Counted from the stretch's first letter, positions 1-5,056 are shown. The stretch: DNA of 6,296 nt from an uncultured Bacilli bacterium (GCA_947624475.1 CANQKK010000051.1:1-6296), one strand, 5' to 3'. Translations and numbers: made by a program. The notes: generated by a model from the letters alone, not told the origin.

Positions 1-1289
1 TAATAACTAACTCGGAAGAGAGAAATAGAACTTTAATTACCAAACTTAAAATTATTTATCGTGAAGAACAAAGTAAATTTGAAAGAACAAAAAAAGAGTA
101 TGGTGATATTGCTCCATATATTGAAGAAGAGTTTTTTAAAATTGATAAAATTTTCGCGGACTTTGAAAGAGCAATGGATAATAATGACTATGTATCAGTC
201 GAGAAAAAAATAGTATCTTTAGATGAAAAGATAAATTATATGAATAAATTAATCGAAGATGCTCCAACTATTGTTTTAATGGCTACTGTTTTAATACCAA
301 ATAAAATTGAAGAAGCGACGACCTATTATTTTCGTATGAAAAGAGATGGTTATCCATTAGATTATCTAAATGTTGAATATAATATTAAAGAAATCAGAGA
401 AAAAACAAATGTCATTATGGAAAAATTAAAAAAATTAGAACTTGGAGACTCTATAATTGAACTTAAAACATTTATTGATTACTTTAATATTTTATATAAT
501 GATTTTGATAAAGAGAAAGAATCTAAAGATTTATTTAGACAGAATATTAAAGAGTTAGGTTATAAAATAGATAACATAAATAAAGTTGTCAGAGATATCT
601 ATCTTCAAATAGACGATATAAAACATAATTATAATTTATCTAATGAAGATATAAATAAATTTAGTTTATTAAATGAAAACTTAGAAAAGATAAATAAAGA
701 TTATAAAATTTTAGTGGAGCAAGGTAAGATGAAGAATTTTGCCTATTCGAAATTAGTCGAAGAATTAGATGGACTCTCGCTAAAATTATCGAGACTTCAA
801 GATGATTTAGATTATCAATTAAGATCGATTACTAGTATGAAAGATGATGAGTTTAGAGCAAGAGAACAATTAAATACCATTGAAGAATTATTAAAAAAAG
901 CTAAATATCGTCTTAAAGAATTTAAGATTCCTGTCATTCCTAATAGTTATTATATTGAACTAAGTGAGGCTCAAGATGCTATAAGAGAAATAGTTAAGGA
1001 ACTAGATAAAAAACCTATTGTCATAAAGATTTTAAATATTAGAGTCGATACGGCAAGGGATCTTGTTTTCAAAATATATAATAAAACTAATGATATGATA
1101 AAATCAGTCAATATGGCTGAAAAAATTATTATCTATGGAAATAGATATCGTAGTTCATACGAAGAAATAGATACGGCTTTAAATAAGGCTGAAGAACTAT
1201 TTAAGAGAGGAAAATATAAAGAATCATTTGACTTATCACTTAAAAGTCTCAGTTTTATCGATAAAAATATTGTGGAAAAAATACAATAA
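1..1289 (+). CDS. ezrA: Septation ring formation regulator EzrA, 5'-truncated by the window edge
   Basis: EzrA is a membrane-anchored cytoplasmic protein of Bacilli that binds FtsZ and limits Z-ring assembly to mid-cell. The frame is open from base 3 to the TAA at 1287-1289, giving 428 residues, so the ATG at 174 is internal and not the start. Against about 560 residues for the family, the missing part should hold the N-terminal membrane helix and first spectrin-like repeats. What is visible is almost entirely charged, heptad-like coiled coil rich in Lys, Glu, Asp, Leu and Ile. Near the C-terminus (about 1115-1170) the segment AEKIIIYGNRYRSSYEEI matches the conserved EzrA tail that, as I recall, contains the 'QNR' localisation patch; Ile stands where many relatives have Gln. 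The following AEELFKRGKYKESFD also fits the EzrA C-terminus. No clear terminator follows, and the next gene starts 60 bases on in the same direction. Family assignment rests on this tail and the overall character. Confidence 0.9.
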   Translation, partial: ITNSEERNRTLITKLKIIYREEQSKFERTKKEYGDIAPYIEEEFFKIDKIFADFERAMDNNDYVSVEKKIVSLDEKINYMNKLIEDAPTIVLMATVLIPNKIEEATTYYFRMKRDGYPLDYLNVEYNIKEIREKTNVIMEKLKKLELGDSIIELKTFIDYFNILYNDFDKEKESKDLFRQNIKELGYKIDNINKVVRDIYLQIDDIKHNYNLSNEDINKFSLLNENLEKINKDYKILVEQGKMKNFAYSKLVEELDGLSLKLSRLQDDLDYQLRSITSMKDDEFRAREQLNTIEELLKKAKYRLKEFKIPVIPNSYYIELSEAQDAIREIVKELDKKPIVIKILNIRVDTARDLVFKIYNKTNDMIKSVNMAEKIIIYGNRYRSSYEEIDTALNKAEELFKRGKYKESFDLSLKSLSFIDKNIVEKIQ

Positions 1290-1335
1290 TTATTGCTTTT
1301 TGTATAATTTTATGTTATTCTAATATTAGAGTAAA

Positions 1336-1343
1336 AGGGAGGA
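1336..1343 (+). promoter_or_regulatory. Ribosome binding site that decides the start of the next gene
   Basis: The sequence AGGGAGGA lies 6-7 bases before ATG 1350 but only about 4 bases before the in-frame TTG at 1347. Normal spacing therefore favours the ATG. Just upstream, around 1315-1333, is a near-perfect AT-rich palindrome centred on CTAATATTAG, of unknown meaning. Confidence 0.75.
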
Positions 1344-1349
1344 CAATTG

Positions 1350-2417
1350 ATGGAAAAAGTTGTAGAATTTTTGTTAGAATATTATATAGTGATTTTAGTT
1401 GTACTTGTCATACTCCTAATAACACTAGTTGGATTTTTGGTAGATGTTAAAAAGAAAAGAAAGAAAAGAGAGTCTAGTACTAGTTCACAAAGTATAGATA
1501 GTAATAATATGATTAATAATGGTATGATGAATCAAGGATTTAATAACATAAATAATCAGAGCATGTTAAACCCTGGTTTTGGTATGCCTATGGGTGAAAC
1601 GACAAATTTTTTAAATAATGTAAATATGCCAGGACAGAATGTTAGCGCTTTAAATAATCAAGTTCCAGGTGCAAATGTCAATGTGGAGACTGCTTCTAAT
1701 GCAGTAGGTATCCCTAGCGGTCCATCACTATCTAATCCTGGACTTGGGGTAAATGATGGAGTGCCATCTCCAAATTCATTTTTGGGACCTACTACCGAAC
1801 AGGCACCGGAAGTAAAACCGCAGGAAGTTGTCGTTCCAAAACCTGTTGAGCCAACTCCAATAATGGGAAATACAAATGTAAATAACGCTCCAGTTGAACC
1901 GATAGCACCGCCAGTCGAGCCTGCTCCTAGTATGCCATCAATTACTGATTTAGGAATAAATCCTCAGATTACGCCTCCAACACCTGATCCTGTTAATCAG
2001 AGTGCGCCGGTTATACCACCTGCTATGGCAAGCCCTGAGGTAAGTGCATCACCTATTCCTGCACCTGAACCTAACCAGAATCCCGTTCCTACTCCTATTC
2101 CAAATGTTGCCTCGGTACCACCTACTAGTGGAATTGCCCTCGGAACTGAAGTTGTGGCAAATCAAGGACCTGTAAACCAAGATATGAGCATTCCTAGTCC
2201 TAATCCCAATATGGTAAATCCTGCATATCAAGCACCAATTTTAAATAATATAAATCAAGTTCAAAATACAGTACCAACACCAGTAGAAAACCCTTTACCT
2301 AGCATTAATATGCCAAATGGTAATGTGGGTAGTTCATCACAAAATATTAAACTGGAACAAGCACCACAAACTATACCAGATATGAATGCTCAAGTAAACC
2401 AAAGTATTAACAATTAA
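1350..2417 (+). CDS. Single-pass membrane protein with long Pro/Asn-rich disordered cytoplasmic tail, function unknown
   Basis: I do not recognise a family. The 355-residue product starts with a short acidic segment, then one strongly hydrophobic helix at about residues 11-31, then the basic cluster KKKRKKR at 34-40. By the positive-inside rule the N-terminus faces out and the remaining ~310 residues lie in the cytoplasm. That tail is low complexity: Asn/Met/Gly-rich at about 50-105, then Pro-rich at about 120-315 with PxP and VEP-like units, then Asn/Gln/Pro-rich to the end. It has almost no Cys, Trp or Lys. No signal-peptidase site or LPXTG-like anchor is seen. Proline codons need C-rich triplets, so this stretch is visibly richer in GC than its neighbours; the bias is imposed by protein sequence rather than by the genome. 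The topology (N-out helix, basic patch, P/N/Q-rich linker) is that of ZipA, and of EzrA itself, but no folded FtsZ-binding domain follows. Same strand as ezrA and close behind it; probably co-transcribed. Confidence 0.85.
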   Translation: MEKVVEFLLEYYIVILVVLVILLITLVGFLVDVKKKRKKRESSTSSQSIDSNNMINNGMMNQGFNNINNQSMLNPGFGMPMGETTNFLNNVNMPGQNVSALNNQVPGANVNVETASNAVGIPSGPSLSNPGLGVNDGVPSPNSFLGPTTEQAPEVKPQEVVVPKPVEPTPIMGNTNVNNAPVEPIAPPVEPAPSMPSITDLGINPQITPPTPDPVNQSAPVIPPAMASPEVSASPIPAPEPNQNPVPTPIPNVASVPPTSGIALGTEVVANQGPVNQDMSIPSPNPNMVNPAYQAPILNNINQVQNTVPTPVENPLPSINMPNGNVGSSSQNIKLEQAPQTIPDMNAQVNQSINN

Positions 2418-2426
2418 AATAAAAAT

Positions 2427-2453
2427 AAAGATTTAGGTTTACCTAAATCTTTT
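2427..2453 (+). terminator. Hairpin between the two low-complexity genes, terminator or attenuator
   Basis: The arms AAAGATTTAGG (2427-2437) and CCTAAATCTTT (2442-2452) are perfectly complementary over 11 bases around a 4-base loop. The 3' arm ends in a short T run (2450-2453), and the 5' side is A-rich, so it could work in both directions. The T run is short and the next gene's ribosome site begins only ten bases later, so partial read-through into the next gene is likely. Confidence 0.7.
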
Positions 2454-2462
2454 ATAACTAAA

Positions 2463-2470
2463 AAGGAGGT
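2463..2470 (+). promoter_or_regulatory. Full-consensus ribosome binding site of the tail-anchored protein gene
   Basis: AAGGAGGT is a full match to the anti-Shine-Dalgarno sequence and sits about 7 bases before ATG 2477, fixing that start. A possible -10 (TATAAC, 2453-2458) overlaps the end of the preceding hairpin, but I see no good -35 for it. Confidence 0.8.
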
Positions 2471-2476
2471 ATTTAA

Positions 2477-3031
2477 ATGAATGATAATATTCCAAACAAT
2501 AAAAATCTAAACAGTAATATTCCAAATAATATTAATGAAAATGGAATGCCATATAAAGCATCGAGGAATTTAAATACTCTAATTAGTAATCCTAATCTAA
2601 AAGTTAATGATGCAATGAACGTCAATATTCAAAATGAACCAGCAAGTAATATTCCTATTGCTCCGGCAGGAGTAAATCCGCAAAATATCATGCCAAATAA
2701 CGGAACTTTAAATAGTAATATAGCGGGAAATAATACTTTTCAAAATAATATCCCAAGTAACAATACTATTCCAAATAATAATATCCAGCAAAGTAATAGT
2801 GCTTTGCCAAATAGTAACGTAGTCCAAAATACCACTTTGCCAAACAATTTACCTTCTGGTAATCAAAGTGTTCAAAATAATAATGCTAAAGTATATGTTA
2901 CTCCAGATAACAAGTCAAAGAAAAATAAGATAGCACTTAATTTAGGACCCGAATTTAAAATGGCTCTTCTTATAATTGTTATCTTACTCGTTTTTGTTTT
3001 TCTTCTTCCTATAATCGATAGAATTTTTTAA
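2477..3031 (+). CDS. Asn-rich tail-anchored membrane protein, function unknown
   Basis: I do not recognise a family. Residues 1 to about 140 are Asn-rich low-complexity sequence with about ten degenerate copies of a hydrophobic-Pro-Asn-Asn unit (NIPNN, IMPNN, TIPNN, TLPNN and variants, some weak). A basic patch KSKKNK (146-151), a short linker containing GPEFK, and one hydrophobic helix (about 162-180) follow, leaving only DRIF beyond the membrane. Lys before the helix places the Asn-rich body in the cytoplasm, so this is a tail-anchored protein. It is the mirror image of the preceding gene product, which has its anchor at the N-terminus and a similar disordered tail. The 59-base gap holds a hairpin and a strong ribosome site, so the pair is probably one transcription unit with the second gene tuned by read-through. 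The gene converges on the RNHCP gene, with a 4-base overlap of stop codons. Confidence 0.83.
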   Translation: MNDNIPNNKNLNSNIPNNINENGMPYKASRNLNTLISNPNLKVNDAMNVNIQNEPASNIPIAPAGVNPQNIMPNNGTLNSNIAGNNTFQNNIPSNNTIPNNNIQQSNSALPNSNVVQNTTLPNNLPSGNQSVQNNNAKVYVTPDNKSKKNKIALNLGPEFKMALLIIVILLVFVFLLPIIDRIF

Positions 3032-3330
3032 TTAACTTTCGACAAAGATATAATAACATCAAAATTATCATCATTTGCCATAATATTTTTATGAATTTGA
3101 TTACATCTCTCACACTTATAAATTATTTTATAAGTGTCTTTAAATTTTTCTATTCCAATAGGAGTCATCATTCCTTGGCAAGAGTTACTTCTATCGCCGG
3201 GATTAATATCTAAATGCTTAGAATAGAGGCAAAAAGGGCAGTGGTCTCTAGCACTGTATAATAATTTTGAAACTTTATTTCCACAATTTTCACATACAAA
3301 ATCTTCATCGATCATCTTAAATTTTTTCAT
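3028..3330 (-). CDS. RNHCP domain-containing protein (zinc-ribbon-like)
   Basis: The 100-residue product matches the small bacterial RNHCP-domain family (Pfam RNHCP), whose function is unknown. Visible landmarks are CENC at 13-16, the signature RDHCPFC at 28-34 (Asp replaces the Asn of R-N-H-C-P), SKHLDINPGDR at 37-47, C51 with the following QGMMTPI, and CERC at 73-76. It ends with NDDNFDVI, also typical of the family. Seven Cys in CxxC-like pairs plus His suggest one or two zinc sites; this is inference. The length is about that of the whole domain, with no membrane segment or signal peptide. ATG 3330 is chosen because the frame upstream is open to a stop at 3400-3402 but has no ATG, GTG or TTG. 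No Shine-Dalgarno sequence precedes this start. The 3' end overlaps the tail-anchored gene from the other strand. Confidence 0.9.
   Translation of the reverse strand: MKKFKMIDEDFVCENCGNKVSKLLYSARDHCPFCLYSKHLDINPGDRSNSCQGMMTPIGIEKFKDTYKIIYKCERCNQIHKNIMANDDNFDVIISLSKVN
3112..3149 (+). terminator. Candidate plus-strand terminator inside the opposing RNHCP gene
   Basis: ACACTTATAA (3112-3121) and TTATAAGTGT (3128-3137) form a perfect 10-base stem around a 6-base loop. CTTT-AAA-TTTTT follows on the plus strand (3138-3149). It lies 80 bases past the stop of the tail-anchored gene, which has no terminator of its own because it overlaps the RNHCP gene. It also encodes RNHCP residues around 65-73, so the symmetry could be chance in AT-rich coding sequence. 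Confidence 0.45.
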
Positions 3331-3336
3331 AACTAA

Positions 3337-3345
3337 ATTGTACCA
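3337..3345 (-). promoter_or_regulatory. Candidate extended -10 promoter of the RNHCP gene
   Basis: Reading the minus strand, TGG-TACAAT is an extended -10 element (TGn plus 5 of 6 of TATAAT). Six bases separate it from the A of the RNHCP start codon, so transcription would begin at or next to the ATG. No convincing -35 is seen. The position fits the absence of a ribosome site. Confidence 0.4.
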
Positions 3346-3387
3346 ACTTTCTGACGAAAAGTCTCTATTTTTAAATAAATTTCCTGC

Positions 3388-3445
3388 AAAATAAAAGTGT
3401 TAGTTTATTATAGTCCTTGATCAAAAAGGGAATAATAACTAACAC
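3388..3445 (-). terminator. Long imperfect inverted repeat with T-rich flank between the two minus-strand genes
   Basis: On the minus strand GTGTTAGTT (3445-3437) pairs with AACTAACAC (3405-3397). A further ATTA/TAAT pairing follows after a one-base bulge, and an inner CCTT/AAGG stem is possible. TTTTATTTT (3396-3388) follows directly. It could stop read-through from the 59-aa gene or attenuate transcription into the RNHCP gene. The repeat contains a minus-strand TATAAT (3412-3407), so it might instead be an operator over a promoter. Confidence 0.5.
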
Positions 3446-3495
3446 ATTTATTATACATTATTATTTAAAATAAATAAAGTAGTTTTCCCTTTTTT

Positions 3496-3522
3496 AAAGA
3501 AAAAACACCTTAGTTAGGTGCC
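3496..3522 (-). terminator. Rho-independent terminator of the 59-aa Gly/Pro/Tyr-rich gene
   Basis: Directly after the TAG of the small gene the minus strand reads CACCT-AACTA-AGGTG, a 5-base stem extendable by two G-U pairs. It is followed by the U-rich tract TTTTTTCTTT. Its position, 2 bases past the stop, supports the gene being real and expressed on its own. Confidence 0.75.
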
Positions 3523-3524
3523 TT

Positions 3525-3704
3525 CTAATAATAATATGGTGGATATGGATAGTAGTTAGGATATGGTGGATATGGCCTCTGATAAAAAGCAGGAGCAAGT
3601 AAACCACCGGTAATACCCCCTAATAAAAATGGTCCAAAAAATCCTCCACCAACAAATCTATTTCCACCTACAGGTGGTCTTCTTCCGGGTCTGTATCCGT
3701 ACAT
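3525..3704 (-). CDS. Small Gly/Pro/Tyr-rich protein (59 aa), function unknown
   Basis: An ATG at 3704 opens a 59-codon frame ending in TAG at 3525. Residues 1-20 are basic and Gly/Pro-rich (MYGYRPGRRPPVGGNRFVGG). About 22-40 form a short hydrophobic, Gly-rich segment containing FLLGGITGGLLAPAF, long enough for a weak membrane helix with GxxxG-like packing. The tail (41-59) is almost only Pro and Tyr in YPPYP-type repeats. The composition recalls small Gly/Pro/Tyr-rich hypothetical and coat-like proteins of Bacillota. That is a resemblance only, and nothing here shows sporulation. The gene has every expected signal: AAGGAG at 3719-3714 with 9 bases to the ATG, a promoter with a perfect -10 at 3732-3727, and a terminator directly after the stop. 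It is a single-gene unit divergent from the rhomboid protease. No Cys, Asp, Glu or Lys is present, so the protein is strongly basic. Confidence 0.8.
   Translation of the reverse strand: MYGYRPGRRPPVGGNRFVGGGFFGPFLLGGITGGLLAPAFYQRPYPPYPNYYPYPPYYY
3534..3575. repeat. Two direct copies of a 15-base unit within the small gene
   Basis: ATATGGTGGATATGG occurs at 3534-3548 and again at 3561-3575. It encodes the repeated PYPPY unit of the Pro/Tyr tail on the minus strand. Identity at the codon level suggests recent duplication or slippage of the repeat. Confidence 0.8.
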
Positions 3705-3726
3705 TTTAATAGTCTCCTTTCTTTAT

Positions 3727-3755
3727 ATTATATTAAAAATAGAGTGTTTCGTGAA
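3727..3755 (-). promoter_or_regulatory. Promoter of the 59-aa gene
   Basis: On the minus strand, TTCACG (3755-3750, 4 of 6 to TTGACA) is followed by a 17-base spacer and a perfect TATAAT (3732-3727). The start of transcription would fall near 3720, just before the ribosome site at 3719-3714. This is the best sigma-A-type promoter in the window. Confidence 0.65.
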
Positions 3756-3761
3756 AAAGAC

Positions 3762-3803
3762 TTTATTTATTTTAAATTTTCTAGTATAATATATATGCGG
3801 AGG
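3762..3803 (+). promoter_or_regulatory. Promoter and ribosome site of the rhomboid gene
   Basis: A perfect TATAAT at 3785-3790 lies 17 bases after a weak -35 (TTTATT, 3762-3767). Transcription would start near 3796-3798, giving a leader of only about 13 bases that holds GGAGG (3799-3803), 6 bases before ATG 3810. This excludes the longer frame from ATG 3744, which starts upstream of the promoter. The region also carries the divergent promoter of the 59-aa gene. Confidence 0.6.
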
Positions 3804-3809
3804 TTTCAT

Positions 3810-4943
3810 ATGGAAGAAACTATATTTAGAAGTGATGATTTATTAGTTCTCGATTTAATTAATTATTTTATCACCGAACAAAACTACAATCCAATGATTA
3901 TATATGGGTTAAATGATGAGATATGGTTAGAAAATTTAAGTAACGAATATAAAATTATTCGTATTGTTTCTCATCATATTCATAATAGAGAACAACTTAG
4001 TCTTGATAAATTTAAATTATCACGTATTGTAAAACAAGTAAAGAAGAAGACTCTATCATTTAAGATTAAAGTTCTAAACATATATACTGACATCGAAGAT
4101 GAGAAAATTTTATCAGAATATGATATTTCGATTAAAAGACAAGAAGATATAAAAAATCCGAAACTAGTAGATATTTTTCCTGATATTGTTGCCAAAACTG
4201 AAATAAAAGAAAAAGGAATAGAACATTTTATAAGAGTGACAGATAACATCAATCAAAAAAGTGAAAAGAGAAGTAAAATTGTCGAAAAAATCTTTTCTCG
4301 AAAAGAACCGATAGTTACTTATGCTATTATGGGAATATGTGTTATTATTTTTGCTCTTACTTATATCCTTGGTGATGGGTCAACTTCTAATACTACGTTA
4401 ATTAATTTTGGAGCTAATTTCACTAGTTTAACGGTAAATGGAGATTATTATCGATTATTTACATCGATGTTTCTCCATATTGGCTTTATTCATTTATTCT
4501 GTAATATGTATTCGCTAAACATAATCGGAAGAGAAATAGAAAATTTCTTCGGAAAGATTAAATATTTAATTATTTATCTTCTAAGTGGTGTCTGTGGAAG
4601 TCTATTATCGACAGCCTTTAATCCTGATACCATATCAGCCGGTGCCTCCGGTGCCATCTTTGGTTTGATGGGAGCCCTAGTATATTTTGGATATTACTTT
4701 CGTGCATATTTAGGAGCAACGATGACAAGATCGATAATCCCGATTGTTGCAATTAACTTACTAATCGGTTTTCTAGTAACCGGTGTCGATAATTTTGCCC
4801 ATATTGGCGGTTTCGTCGGAGGAATACTAATAGCCATGCTAGTGGGAGTTCCCGATAAATCTCGTAAGTCAAGTCGCATAAACGGTTTAATTTTAAGTAT
4901 TATTTATATTGGCTTTTTAGTATATTTAGCCTTCTTTAGATAA
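3810..4943 (+). CDS. Rhomboid family intramembrane serine protease, GluP/YqgP-like
   Basis: Rhomboids cut membrane-protein substrates within the bilayer with a Ser-His dyad. The 377-residue product has a cytoplasmic N-terminal domain (1 to about 165; charged, mixed alpha/beta in character) resembling that of Bacillus YqgP/GluP. A seven-helix rhomboid core follows, with TM1 at about 168-187. Catalytic features are intact: H223, H228 and N232 (HxxxxHxxxN, the spacing of E. coli GlpG H145/H150/N154), catalytic Ser280 in GASGAIFG, and catalytic His331 in AHIGGFVGG. A last helix lies at about 358-376. GluP carries a C-terminal TPR domain; here the protein ends at the seventh helix. The start at 3810 is set by GGAGG six bases upstream and by the promoter at 3785-3790; a frame opening at 3744 would add 22 residues lying on promoter DNA. 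Single-gene unit ending at a strong terminator. Substrates are not deducible; in B. subtilis YqgP is linked to magnesium-transporter quality control with FtsH. Confidence 0.95.
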   Translation: MEETIFRSDDLLVLDLINYFITEQNYNPMIIYGLNDEIWLENLSNEYKIIRIVSHHIHNREQLSLDKFKLSRIVKQVKKKTLSFKIKVLNIYTDIEDEKILSEYDISIKRQEDIKNPKLVDIFPDIVAKTEIKEKGIEHFIRVTDNINQKSEKRSKIVEKIFSRKEPIVTYAIMGICVIIFALTYILGDGSTSNTTLINFGANFTSLTVNGDYYRLFTSMFLHIGFIHLFCNMYSLNIIGREIENFFGKIKYLIIYLLSGVCGSLLSTAFNPDTISAGASGAIFGLMGALVYFGYYFRAYLGATMTRSIIPIVAINLLIGFLVTGVDNFAHIGGFVGGILIAMLVGVPDKSRKSSRINGLILSIIYIGFLVYLAFFR

Positions 4944-4979
4944 AATATACAATTTCTATGTTGGTAAGTAGTAAATAAA

Positions 4980-5021
4980 AATTAAATAAGAGGAAGTAAA
5001 AAACTTTCTCTTATTTTAATT
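4980..5021 (+). terminator. Strong terminator after the rhomboid gene
   Basis: AATTAAATAAGAGGAAGT (4980-4997) pairs with ACTTTCTCTTATTTTAATT (5003-5021) over about 18 bases, with one G-U pair and one bulged base, around an A-rich loop. The 3' arm is T-rich and the 5' arm A-rich, so it may act in both directions. It separates the rhomboid gene from the Rnf operon. I see no convincing promoter between it and rnfC. Confidence 0.8.
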
Positions 5022-5044
5022 AGATAAAAGAAAAAAAGTAGAAT

Positions 5045-5050
5045 AGAAGG
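5045..5050 (+). promoter_or_regulatory. Ribosome binding site of rnfC
   Basis: AGAAGG lies 3 bases before ATG 5054 and 6 bases before ATG 5057. Spacing favours the second of the two tandem ATGs; the difference is one residue. Confidence 0.6.
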
Positions 5051-5056
5051 TGTATG

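Noticed and set aside
174..176. ATG as start of the first gene
   Set aside because: The same frame is open back to base 3 with EzrA-like coiled-coil sequence and no ribosome site before 174, so the gene enters from outside the window.
1303..1308. TATAAT as promoter of the first low-complexity gene
   Set aside because: The box is perfect, but no acceptable -35 lies 16-18 bases upstream. Such boxes are expected by chance in DNA this AT-rich, and co-transcription with ezrA is simpler.
2049..2231. Minus-strand open frame of about 60 codons in the Pro-rich gene
   Set aside because: It lies within a coding stretch, has no ribosome site, and arises from the reverse of Pro/Asn codon repeats. Other minus-strand frames at 3980-4252, 4694-4879 and 5635-5859 are shadows of the rhomboid and rnfC genes for the same reasons.
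1500..2900. Possible CRISPR or tandem DNA repeat in the Asn/Pro-rich genes
   Set aside because: Repetition is at the amino-acid level with variable codons and spacing. There are no fixed-length repeats and spacers.
3331..3399. Upstream extension of the RNHCP protein, whose frame is open to 3402
   Set aside because: It contains no ATG, GTG or TTG, and the RNHCP domain is complete without it.
3461..3477. AT-only palindrome TTATTTA-AAA-TAAATAA
   Set aside because: A pure A/T palindrome of this size is easily found by chance here and has no T-rich flank or gene edge to give it a role.
3744..3809. A 22-residue N-terminal extension of the rhomboid protease
   Set aside because: It overlaps the TATAAT at 3785-3790, has no ribosome site, and a good GGAGG precedes ATG 3810.
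5039..5044. TAGAAT as -10 box of rnfC
   Set aside because: Transcription would start at or after the ribosome site (5045-5050), removing it from the mRNA.
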